Part shown: positions 1 to 10,762 of the stretch, in pieces
How the letters are laid out: every line of letters starts with the position of its first letter
Position numbering within the stretch: the first letter of the stretch is position 1
DNA from: Carya illinoinensis
Lineage: Eukaryota; Streptophyta; Magnoliopsida; Fagales; Juglandaceae
Assembly (NCBI RefSeq): GCF_018687715.1
Contig: NC_056764.1
Span: 12,867,501 to 12,931,500, forward strand
Reading direction: 5' to 3'
Length of the DNA stretch: 64,000 bases
Program-made: the position numbers and the translations under genes
Notes under the pieces: model-generated
What the model saw: only the letters and a program-made list of their open reading frames with translations
The model's database searches: none
Told to the model about the DNA's origin: nothing

Positions 1-88
1 TTTTGTTTGAGGACAAACAAAGTTGTAAGTTTGGGAGTATTTGATGACTTGCAAAATTTCATATTGCAGAATTCACAAGTTCGCTTGA

Positions 89-295
89 GCGAATTCAGGC
101 AGATTCAAACGCTCGACTGCCGCTCGACAGGGAACTCGAGCGAGTTGCTGAAAATCAAAGATCGCTCGAGCGGAGACATTAGCCACTCGAGCGAAATCAG
201 GCAGAGTCGAACGCTCGATGTGCGCTCGATAGGACACTCAAGCGAAATCAGGCAGAGTCGAACGCTCGACGCGCGCTCGACACCTCGCTCGAGCG
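89..295 (+). repeat. Tandem 51-bp repeat in the LTR U3 region (about 4 copies)
   Basis: A unit beginning GCGAA(A/T)TCAGGCAGA recurs at 89, 140 (diverged), 191 and 242, exactly 51 bp apart. Each unit carries CTCGAGCG or GCTCGA palindromic cores. The array lies just upstream of the LTR TATA box, where enhancer repeats commonly sit. The copies at 191 and 242 are the most alike. Confidence 0.85.
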
Positions 296-339
296 AACAT
301 CGTATTTTGACAAATTTTAGGTTTTCCGCCGTGGGACCA

Positions 340-347
340 TATAAAAG
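340..347 (+). promoter_or_regulatory. TATA box of the LTR
   Basis: TATAAAAG follows the repeat array and precedes a plausible leader. This fits an LTR promoter reading in the plus direction. Confidence 0.55.
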
Positions 348-1407
348 CCATTTTTCACTCTAGAGCCGTGAGTTTTGGACTGGAGAACATTTCTTGGGAC
401 AGAAAAACACAGCTAGAAGGATTCAATTCATTTGTTTTGGAGACGGAATTCCAATTATTGCACATACGTTGGAATCATACACAAGCACGGACGAGAGAAA
501 AGCGTTGAATCGTTCCCTTGAGCTTTTGACGACGAGTTGAGGCTGCAAGGAGGATTTTTCAGTATTTATTTTCTTCTTCCCATCTTCTCAGAAGAATTAT
601 GGTGAATTCGTTTATGTTGAATTCCATTTCTAGCATGAGCTAAATTTTCTTCATTCTAGGAAAACGATGTAACCTATTTCCGAACTATGCTTGATTGTCT
701 ATGCTAATTTAATGCAATTCTCTCTTTGTTTATCTGATTTATTCTGAATTTTTAACTTCTAATTAACTGGTCATTGATTAGATGATAAGTAATCTTGTGA
801 TTTGCTATCAAAAGAGGGAATCATAGGGTAGATCTTGGATATTTCAGCATAGGTAAGTATAGAGATCGAAAGACTTGTATGAACCTATGTAGTCATTAAA
901 TCATTGATCTTATTGCGTTCTTGATTATTGAATTTGCATATTCTTGTGTGAATTGATAACCAAGAGTCAATTCCAATTGACTATCGAAAGATGCTTTTGG
1001 ACGAATTAGAGATTTGCTAATAGACAAAAGAGGTTTAAGTTAAATTAGCTGGATGAGAAAAGCATAGTGAAGAATTAGGTGAAATCGATTTCCTAGAAGT
1101 TTTCTTCCCCATTGAATTTGATCTTTGAAAGTCAGTTTTATTTTCTTTGCTTATTTCTCTTTGAGTTGATCTAAGTTTATTTGCAACTACAAAAACCTTA
1201 GCGATTCCTCTAGATAAAATTGAGATTAGTATAATTTTGGTATTTGGCAAGAGTAAGGTACCAATCCCTGAGGACGATACTCTACTTATTACTTTACTAT
1301 AAAACTACGATACTGTGCACTTGCAGTTTTGCACCGGTCAACAGTCTGCCATCGAGATCATTGAAATATAGGGAGAAAGAAAGAGATCTAGACGGAAGAT
1401 GAAGTTT

Positions 1408-1410
<3 letters not shown>

Positions 1411-1462
<52 letters not shown>
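1411..1462. repeat. (GA)26 microsatellite
   Basis: This is an uninterrupted GA dinucleotide run of 52 bases. The serine/leucine-rich reading frames across it are artefacts. Confidence 0.95.
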
Positions 1463-1464
<2 letters not shown>

Positions 1465-1492
1465 GAAAGAGAGGTGGGGAGAGAGAGGAAGG

Positions 1493-2338
1493 GAAATCAG
1501 AATTAGACAAGGAGAGAAGTTTTTGTGGGCGTAAAACTGATTTGGAAAAAAATATTTCTGTCAAGATATCACCATCATGCAAGCTGTAAAGCACCTTGAA
1601 AACAACAAATTTATAACTTTACACCTATTTAGTTTTACTCAAAAGATAACTAGAAAAGATAGGATTAGTAGTACATACAGAACTCGCCAAACTGGTGTGC
1701 CACTTGCCACCATTTCACCCTCTCGCTGAGCTCATCCTCAACACATGTCAATGAAGCTGGTGTTTCATAATTTTTTAAAATAATTTTTTAAGAATCAAAT
1801 TATTTAATCATCTAATTAGAATAAAAATTTTATTATTGGGATTAACTATATGTACAAACAAAGTGCTTTGCCATGCCAGCTTTTATTATTTTAAATATCA
1901 TATATGCATATAGGAAGTGAAATCAGAATTAGACAAGGAGAGAAGTTTCTGGCTTAAAACTGATTTGAAAAAAAATATCCCTGTCAAGATATCACCATCA
2001 TGCAAGCTGTAAAGCACCTTGAAAATGACAAATTTATAACTTTATACCTATTTAGTTTTACTCAAAAGAAAACTAGAAAAGATAGGATTAGTAGTACATA
2101 CAGAACTCGCCAAACTGACTTGCCACTTGCCACCATTTCACCCTCTCACTGAGCTCATCCTCAACACATGTCAATGAAGCTGGTGTTTCATAATTTTTTA
2201 AAATAATTTTTTAAGAATTAAATTATTTAATCATCTAATTAGAATTAAAATTTTATTGTTGGGATTAACTATATGTAACAAACAAATTGCTCTACCCTGC
2301 CAGCTTTTATTATTTAAAATATCATATATGCATATATA
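1493..2338. repeat. Tandem duplication, two copies of about 426 bp
   Basis: The segment starting GAAATCAGAATTAGAC at 1493 is repeated head to tail from 1919. Both copies run through the same landmarks, including CAAGATATCACCATCATGC and GAGCTCATCCTCAACACATG, and end near a TATGCATATA stretch. They differ by scattered substitutions and small indels. I recognise no coding sequence in either copy. Confidence 0.9.
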
Positions 2339-3424
2339 TATACAAAGATTTAAGTGTACATACGATGCGAAGAAAAAAAAAGATTTAAGTGTACGTATGT
2401 ATAGTTGTTTTCTAAAAGGGTAGGTGTATATGATAAATATGAATTAATGCATGAGGAAAAGTTATTTCAATTAGCTATGCAGCAGCAATATGGTGCGTAT
2501 GTATAGATCAGACCATCAATTTCAAGCTTATCCACCAATAGGTCTAAAATATTAGGCTTACAACTGTTCCCTAACAAAGGTCAGAGAGTCCATTTTCAAG
2601 GGTGCCAGCCTACGTCAAGGTGGCCTTTGGATTCTTTATATTTGATTCGGTTTGAAGGAGGGTATTTTAGTATTTTGAAGGATTTGTGATCATGATGTTG
2701 TGGTAGGGATGAGTTTCCTTTTAATTTCACTTCACACAAATCTCTCTCTCGTCTTCCCGAGCTTTCTCTATGAATTCAAACCCCTTTCATTCGTCATGTA
2801 GCTCCTGGCAAAGAGAAAGGAACCACCTCTCTTGGTGAGCTTGAGATTCTTTTCCCCTTGCTGATAACCCCTACCCAGCCAACGTTAAACCGCAGTACCA
2901 CCCCTTTGCAGCCTGAAAAAGGCATACATGTAAAACTTACATGGGAGAAGACCCATAATAATGCTTTAAACACTTAACATTTGTGACCAAAATAGTGTCC
3001 ACCGAGATATTGTTTGACTATGTCCAGCTGATGGATAGAGCAAACAAAGAAGCACATAAAGCAGTAGCACTTTCCTTGCCTTTTGCTAGATGCACCACAA
3101 TCCTTAATCCATTAAATTTATATAACCCCAAAGTCCAACCCCCCCCCCCCCTCCCTAAAAAAAATCAGAAGCCACTAGGAGAAAGAATAATACTGATCCG
3201 GAGAGACAAAATTCCAAACTTCTATTTGACGCTAAAAATTTAGCCAAACTGATTGAATACTAACATATACTAATAATGAATTAATCGAGAAACACAAGTA
3301 GCAAACCTAGGGTTAGCTTCTCGGAGAAAAACAACAAAAACTTATTTGTGTATCATAGCAACCAAATAGATAATGAAGAAAACATAAAATATTAAAAACA
3401 ATTAGGCAGATAGAGTAAAAATAC
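2339..3424. other. Intergenic; probable intron 1 of the proteasome fragment at its right end
   Basis: No convincing gene was seen. The right part (down to roughly 3150) reads on the minus strand as continuation past the splice donor of the proteasome exon copy and is probably its intron. A C-rich run lies near 3139-3151. The stretch from 2580 to 2950 has more balanced base composition than its surroundings but gives no protein I recognise. Confidence 0.4.
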
Positions 3425-3536
3425 TAGTGCTGGTCCGAGAGTTGGCTCCGAGAACAACTCCTTCGTTGTAAGTGACACCGATGATGGTCGTGCCCATGGA
3501 ATGAGGGGCATTTAGATAGAGTTTGTTAAGATCCAT
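3425..3536 (-). pseudogene. PBA1: Proteasome subunit beta type-6 (PBA1), exon 1 fragment
   Basis: The minus strand from an ATG at 3536 encodes 37 residues opening [15 protein letters not shown] and continuing [13 protein letters not shown] and then LGANSRTST. This matches the N-terminus of plant 20S proteasome beta-6 (caspase-like catalytic subunit). The propeptide ends at Gly, followed by the catalytic Thr-Thr of the mature chain. The reading ends at a GT splice donor (3424-3423). No other exon lies in the window, so this is a 5' fragment of about 37 of roughly 230 residues. The conserved Asp of GADSRTS, an active-site residue in the family, is Asn here, and the usual NGG is NEG; both fit G-to-A decay. 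It is a duplicated or captured gene 5' end, not a working gene. Identification is confident; the mechanism is unknown. Confidence 0.85.
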
Positions 3537-4856
3537 ATCTCAGATATTAGCGAAATCCCTAAGCGATGAAAAGATGAGCTCGCACCGATGCAGAGGAATC
3601 AAAGAGCTGGGAGACGGGAGAAAATAGTGGTTTTGGCTTCAATGTTATATAAAACTGACTTCTTCCCCAAGTTAATTTCTTCTCTTTTTCCTCTCTCCTT
3701 ATCTTTTTCTTTTAAAAAATTAATAACGAAAAAAAGACACACACATGCATATATATGGTGTTTGTTAATAAATTTCATGTGGTTGTCAGTTGCTACTTTT
3801 TATTTATTCATCATGATTCTTGTTTAACTTTATGTATATGGACTTTGGATCCGGATAGGTGGCGGCATGCAATTATTAATTTATTAGAGAGTGGATCCAA
3901 TGGGATCCATCTAGACATATCATCGATCATGATATGATCCATATTATCATCATGAAAGAAATGTTAAATCATTTGGAACTCTGGTTCTTTAAAGTTTGGA
4001 CAGTCCGGATTGTCTTTTTCTGGAAATGATGATGTTCTCGTCGATCGTCTATATATAATAATATGTATAGTCAAGTATACGTGTGGTGTAAAGTTTTTAT
4101 GTATAATTGTTTTAAAATAAATACTATAAATACTTTTAATTTATAGTATTTTTTATGAAGATTTGAGTAAATTCGGTTTTTTATTTTCCCTATCAACCAA
4201 ATCGGTGGGTGCATCCGAAAATTGAAAGATTGAAACGGTATTTTCTTCTTCATTGTTCCACAAACAATAACCCATCCAACTCCTCTTCGACTATCCCTAT
4301 TACAGTACTACTCCACGCGCTTATGTTCTCTTTTCACACTACAAGTACCACAACTTAATGATTGACAAAAAAAATAAAACATAAAAATAAAAATAAAAAT
4401 ATATGAGTAAGTATACTAGGTGGGTTTTTTTTTCATGTGCCTTTGTTAGGATTAACTTTTAATATTAGGGGGGCCTCTTGTCGGAAGAAAAAGTCATATT
4501 ATTTTTTTAATTTTATACTTTCTAAATTAATTAATATATTCTACTTTTTACCCATATACTATATATTTGATAAGAGAAAAAAATAATAAAAATGATGTAT
4601 GGTGAATAGTATAAAAATGATATGTATAAGCTTTTATTATATAATTTTTAATTGGTTCTTACTAGGAATTTTTTGACAAAATCTATACCGAATTGACCCA
4701 AAATACCCCAAAGATGCATGATCCCAATTGAGAAATACAAGAATAAATAAAAATAAACTTCAAACAATGAATAAATTAATTTGAACTAATAATAATATTA
4801 AACTAATGTTAGATATAGTTAAATATTGTGAAAATATTGTGTGATTATTCTTAAAC
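3537..4856. other. Copied PBA1 leader and promoter, then AT-rich intergenic DNA
   Basis: On the minus strand, directly upstream of the fragment ATG, about 110 bases look like a 5' leader and a TTTATATAA TATA-like box lies near 3644-3652. The copied segment therefore probably includes the promoter. From about 3720 to 4856 the DNA is AT-rich with no gene that I can support. Confidence 0.45.
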
Positions 4857-5079
4857 ATTTTTTGTATGTGATATTAAAATATACTTTTGTTAGATTCCAA
4901 TTTCATTGTATTTTATCATTTGATTATTTATTTAATTGAGTGTAGGAAATAATTTTTATTTATTTCGTTCATGCTGCTTATGTAGAACTATATATAATAG
5001 TTGAAACAATCATTTCCTTCATTAATATCTACTGAATGATTGATGCACATCTAGCTTTATTATTATTGTTATTATTATA

Positions 5080-5154
<75 letters not shown>

Positions 5155-5690
5155 TAGCTAAGTTCATATATATCCATTGATGACACACTAATATATAAAT
5201 CCAAACACTTAATTTATATAAATTGAAAGATACAAAATTTGAAAAGATAGTAATTAAAAATTTAAAAGTTGTGTAAATTTAAATGATCTAGGTATAATAA
5301 AAAACCAATTGATTCAAATCATATGCCCCATTAATTGATTTATTTTCTCAAGACTCAAATCATCCATTTTTCTCTAAAAATTAACGATAAAAAACTAAAA
5401 ATTCATAATATCAAAATAAAAAATCAGTAGAGAAATATTTTAAAATAATTAGTAGAGAAATAGTTGATAATTACTTAGAATAGGAAATTGAGTTTGACAA
5501 ATAGCTTCTAAAATATTTTTTGTATGTGATATTGAAATATGCTTTTGTTAGATTCAAATTTCATAATATTTTATCATTTGATTATTTATTTAATTGAGCG
5601 TAGGAAATAATTGTTATTTATTTCTTTCATCTTGTTTGTGTAGAACAATATCCAACGGTTGAAACAATCACTTCCTTCATTAACATAATG
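4857..5690. repeat. Pair of direct repeats (about 175 bp) around an ATT array
   Basis: The segment starting TTTTTTGTATGTGATATT near 4857 and ending near 5030 (CTTCCTTCATTAA) recurs at about 5513-5690. The copies share a TGATTATTTATTTAATTGAG core and a GTTGAAACAATCA motif, with some substitutions. They lie about 657 bp apart and flank AT-rich DNA that includes the ATT microsatellite. The second copy ends just before the Helitron coding region. Confidence 0.8.
5081..5154. repeat. (ATT)n microsatellite
   Basis: A near-perfect ATT trinucleotide array of about 74 bases, with an imperfect start from 5058. Confidence 0.95.
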
Positions 5691-5786
5691 AGAAGTGGTA
5701 AGATTCTGTAAATAATTTTTTTAAAAAAATTTACAAACAAAAATATAAATTTATGTAAAATTTAAGTTTGTAAACTATTTTTTGAA

Positions 5787-8700
5787 GATCATGGAAAAGA
5801 ACCTGCAAAAAGAATCTTGTATAGAGATTTACCAGAAGAGAAAAAGGAAGAGATCCGTAAAAAACAAAGAGAAAGATATGCTAAACAAAAAGCATCCAAA
5901 AGGAACTCGATTCGTATAAATGATTTCGATACATCTATTGGTGATCAAACGACTACGTCGATTACTCGATATTCAAACAATGATATCCAATATACAGACA
6001 ACATTCAAGACTTTAGTCTTATTCAAAGAGTATCAAAGAGAAAGTGAAATTCTGATGTTCATATTGATATCGTTGAAGAGGATTCGTCTCGTCAAGTATG
6101 TGTTATTCCTGATGTTGAAGTCTGTGTCATTAATTCAGAGACAAATTCATCCATAAACAATGTCTCCGAATCTTCTAATCAACTCTTTATCTAGCAGGTT
6201 CTCCTCTAATCATTTTTTGATATTTCTTATTCAACCATCATTCTATTCTTTTCTTCTGAGATTTTGAAATATATTATACAAATAGGATCCACATGTTGTT
6301 CAAGAGGAGTTGAGCTACGATACAAATATGCTAACACCTTGTAGGGGTAAGAAGCAAATATAAAATCAGTTGGTTATTTTAATTCAGTCATCGAATCTTG
6401 CTACTGTACCAGTAATGTCCTTACTCAAATAATTTAAATAATATTACGAGCTTGTGTCTGTTGCCTTATTTTCATTTTTTAACCAAATAGGTCAGTCGCA
6501 TCACGGTTTTGTCGGATTTAGACAATTGTTGAAGGTAGTGCCATTTGAAGCATATTCTTTGCCATTAGTCCCCAATTGCATATATTGTAAAGCAAAGCAA
6601 TTCCACTATGAAACAACTGGCTTTTGCTGTGCTGATGGAACAATTTCTTTAGCCACAAATGATGTTCCTGATCAGCTTTATGCATTGTTTACCTCCAACA
6701 CAGATGAATCTACACATTTTAGGACATACATTCGAACTTATAATAACAAGTTCGCTTTTACATCCTTTGGAGTGAAGTTTGATAAAGATCTTTGCAAGAG
6801 AAATAGAGGAATCTATACTTTTAGACTCAAGGACAGATCTATCACTATATCAACGATTTGGTTCCTTCAAATCGTCGTCCTTCTTATCTCCAGTTGTATT
6901 TCTATGATACAGAACATGAATTAGAAAATCGCATTTCTGATTCAAATAGAATGGATCCATCAATTGTCACTCAACTCATTGATATTCTTCGCATCAATCC
7001 GTATTCTATTTTTTTCTGCTCTCTTGGTGATTTGCCAGATTTGAAAAATCAAATAATTCATATAAGATCAGATGTTGGCCTAGATCAATGTGTATTCAAT
7101 GCCCCCACATCTTCACAAGTTGCAGCAATATGGGTAGAAAATGATGATGAAGATCAACTAAGAGGACGTGACATTTTTGTCTTTAACCATTCTGGTGGAA
7201 GTCATATAGTTCAGTACTATTTTGGGTATTATGATCCATTGCAATATCCGTTGTTATTTCCATTTGGCGATGTTGGTTGGCATCAAGGGATTGAAAGGAT
7301 TAGTAGAGGAAGTAGATCTACATATAACGAAACAAACGGATCAATAAATCCTCAACAATCAGTGATTGCAGAAGAATTACTTGCAAGAGAACAACGAGGT
7401 TAGATTGCAGTATTAATATTCAAAAATTTCATTTAGTATGTACTTCTAACTTAGTAACGTTTCATTCACATTCAACTTTTGTAGCGTCAAACAGAAAAAG
7501 GAAGGATCCAGTTGTTTCATGCCGTGAATATTATTGCTACAAATTACAAATCAGAGAAAATGTCAGATCAATTTTGCTACTTTCTGGTCGACTATTGCAA
7601 CAATTTGTAGTATATATGTATGTTAAGATCGAGACATCAAGATTAGATTATTTTAGGAAGAAGCAACAACATATTCGATCAGAGTTATATCAAGGTATTG
7701 TTGATACAATTACGCTTGGGGAAACAAACGCTTCTAATGTTGGAAAACGGATTATACTGCCTTCATAATTTATTGGAGGTCCAAGAGACATGAGAAAAAG
7801 ATATATGGAAGCAATGACTTTAGTTCAGCGTTATGGCAAACCAGACATTTTCTTAACAATGACGTGCAATCCAAATTGGAAAGAAATTACAAATGAATTA
7901 CATCTGCATGAGGAGAGTCAGAATCGACCTGATTTGGTTGCTCGAGTCTTTCTTGCAAAACTAGAAGAATTAAAGGATCAATTATTGAAGAGGAAAATAT
8001 TTGGTCAAGTCTCAGCATATGTCTACGTTATTGAGCATCAAAAGAGAGGTCTTCCACATGCGCATTTTTTAATTATCTTACAGAAGGATTGGAAGGTCTA
8101 TGCGCCTGAATCTTTTGACGAGATCGTATCAGCAGAGATGCCTGATAAAAACACAAACTTGCACTTGCATAACGCTGTTGTAAAGCATATGATGCATGGG
8201 CCATGTGGAGTGTTGAACCCAACAAATGTTTGTATGAAGAAAAATGGTTGTTGCAAAAGTAATTATCCAAAAAATTACGCATCTGCTACAACCGTTGAAA
8301 ATGATTGCTTCCCAATATATAGACGTTCAAACAATGGAGTAACTGTCAAAGTCAGAGGCTAAAATTTAGATAATCGTTGGGTTGTTCCATATAATCCATA
8401 TATGCTTGCAACATTTGACTGTCACATTAATGTCGAGATTTGTTCTACGATAAAAGCAGTCAAATATCTTTATAAATATATTTATAAAGGACATGATCGT
8501 GTTGCTTTCAACTTGATTTCTGAACAAAACAATCAACAAGTTGATGAAATCCAACAATTCCAATCGGCCCGATGGATTGCTCCCCCCGAAGCTATGTGGA
8601 GGATATATGGCTTTATTATTAATGAGATGTACCCAGCAGTGTATAGTTTACATTTACATCTGGAGGATCAACACACAGTGACTTTCTGAGCAAATGATGA

Positions 8701-10762
8701 TCTAATCAATGTTGTCGACTTAGATCGTTCTAGAAAATCGATGTTAACAGAATTTTTTGCATTAAATCGAGTAGACGAGAATGCAAAGAGATTACTATAT
8801 AAAGAATTTCCAGAATATTATGTTTGGAACCAACAAAACAAAGATTGGACTCCTCGGAAAAAGAAAACTGTTATAGGCCGTATTGTTACAGCAAATCCAT
8901 TTGATGGCGAAAGGTATTATCTGCGGATATTGCTAAACCATGTAAGAGGACCTTTGTCGTTTGACGATCTCAGGACAGTTGATGGTGTTGTGGCTCCAAC
9001 ATTTCACGAGGCAGCAACAATGCATGGGTTGCTACAGAGAGACAGTAGCTTAGAAGATTGTTTACAGGAAGCATCTTTATATCAAGTGCCATCCAGTTTG
9101 AGACGGTTATTTGCAACAATATTGGTTTATTGTAATCCAACATATCCGAGGGAGCTTTGGGAAAGTTTTGAACAAGATATGTCAGCTGATTTCAAATCAA
9201 CAGAAGATTCTATATCAAAAGTAAGAACCCAAGTATTGAGGTCAATCTCTTTTACAATTGAATCAATGGGGAAAGACATTAATTCCTACCATCTTCTTGA
9301 TGACGACATTTGCTTCGATGAAGAAGAATTTCAATCTAGAGAAATCGATGATGAATTGGCTGTTGCAATTCCAAAAGAAGATATTGCTGCATCACAATTT
9401 CTTAATAGTGAACAACAACATGTCTATAACGCAGTGCTGGAAAAAGTATTTGCAAACCAAAATGCTGCATTCTTTGTAGATGGCCCAGGTGGGACAGGGA
9501 AAACATTCCTATACAGAGCACTTCTCGCAACAGTACGATCAAGAAAATTAGTAGCACTTGCAACTGCTTCATCAGGCGTTGCTGCATCTATTCTTCCGGG
9601 AGGTCGAACAGCACACTCACGTTTTAAGCTTCCACTTGATACTGACGAAAGAAACATGTACTGTGTTAGCAAAGAAAGTGCACTGGCAAACCTACTACGT
9701 GCAGCAAAATTAATAATTTGGGACGAGTCTCCAATGACAAGAAAACAACACATAGAAGCATTGGATAAGATGCTACAAGACATCAATGATTCAGATGTAA
9801 CATTCGGTGCAAAGGTTGTTGTTTTCGGTGGAGATTTTCGATAGGTTTTACCCGTGGTTCGTAAAGGAACAAGACAAAAGGTTAATTCCAGTTTGGTTTA
9901 TTCCTATTTGTGGCCTACATTGACCAAGTTCCGATTAACTGAAAATATGCGAGCAAGACTTGATCCAGTTTTTTCAGATTATGTGCTAGAAGTTGAAAAC
10001 GGAATGCCACCAAACATAGTTGATGAAACCATAAAGATTCCAAATAGGATGCTTATTCCCTATTATAATGACAGCACTTCTTTAGATAATTTGATAGAAG
10101 ATGTTTTCCACAATATTCATGAATATTCAATGAATATTTCAACTATGATGAATCGGGCAATATTAACATCGAAGAACAGTTATGTTGACAAAATAAACGC
10201 ATTGTTGATTCACAGGCTCCCGGGTGAAATTCAGCGATATTACGGTTTTGATGAGACAATAGATGCATCTGAACAATCAGTTATGGAAGATTTTTTGAAT
10301 ACTCTAACCCCAAACGGACTTCCGCCTCATGAATTATTACTCAAGAAAAACTGTCTCATCATGCTGCTTAGAAACATTAATCCTTCAGAAGGGTTATGCA
10401 ACGGAACCTGTTTGATTTGTTGGGCTTTTGATAAAAATGTCATAGATGCAGAAATTACAGTTGGACACCATATCGGAAAAAGAGTGTTCATTTCAAGGAT
10501 ACCATTCTTACCAAATGTTGATGAAAATAGTGGTTTTCCATTCAAACGAACTCAATTTCCTATAAGATTGAGTTTCGCAATGACTATAAATAAGTCATAA
10601 GACAGACATTAGATTGTGTTGGGATTTATTTACCTCAGCCAGTTTTTTCACATGGTCAATTATATGTGGCTTTATCGAGGGCAAAGACATCATCTGCAGT
10701 GAGGATTCTAATACGACTAGTGTCCACTGAACAACGTGAAAAGAACTGCACAAAAAATATTG
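5787..10762 (+). pseudogene. Helitron Rep/Pif1-type helicase, disrupted
   Basis: The helicase of rolling-circle transposons nicks and unwinds DNA. Readable parts, in order: a Lys/Glu-rich N-terminus (5787-6038); a zinc-like segment (IYCKAKQFHYE, FCCADG) from 6484; the Helitron N-terminal domain; the Rep HUH motif (GLPHAHFL, near 8049) and Tyr motif (YLYKYIYKGHD, near 8466); Walker A GPGGTGKTF (near 9484); Walker B IIWDESPM; motif GGDFR. A typical 86-nt intron lies at 7399-7484. Defects include a one-base deletion near 6831, stops at 6036, 7766, 8360, 8687, 9842 and 10598, and a further one-base loss just after the last stop. The frame (GQLYVALSRAK) is then cut by a solo LTR at 10763 and resumes at 13003, ending TAA at 13038-13040. 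Most stops are CAA, CAG or CGA changed to TAA, TAG or TGA. Not functional. Confidence 0.9.

Larger units (their letters stand above)
42..1340 (+). mobile_element. 3' LTR of a Ty3/gypsy-type retrotransposon
   Basis: The first 41 bases look like the end of an internal region. They hold a 'gaggacaaacaaag' motif and a purine-rich stretch (tttgggagta) of the kind that forms the polypurine tract before the 3' LTR in many plant gypsy elements. The LTR would start TGATGACTTG and end GCACCGGTCA, about 1.3 kb, with TG/CA ends. A TATA box lies at 340-347. The closing part (CCCTGAGGACGATACTC, then CTTGCAGTTTTGCACC) matches what I recall of such LTR ends. The element body and the 5' LTR lie outside the window, so the target duplication cannot be checked. 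No coding sequence of this element is in the window. Confidence 0.65.

Noticed and set aside
89..295. Regularly spaced repeats that could suggest a CRISPR array
   Set aside because: The 51-bp units are contiguous, with no unique spacers, and lie in a plant LTR next to a TATA box.
1388..1594. Serine/leucine-rich minus-strand open frame
   Set aside because: Produced by the (GA)26 microsatellite.
2983..3243. Exon 2 of the proteasome fragment
   Set aside because: I looked on the minus strand for the expected MYVANRASDK-type continuation and did not find it.
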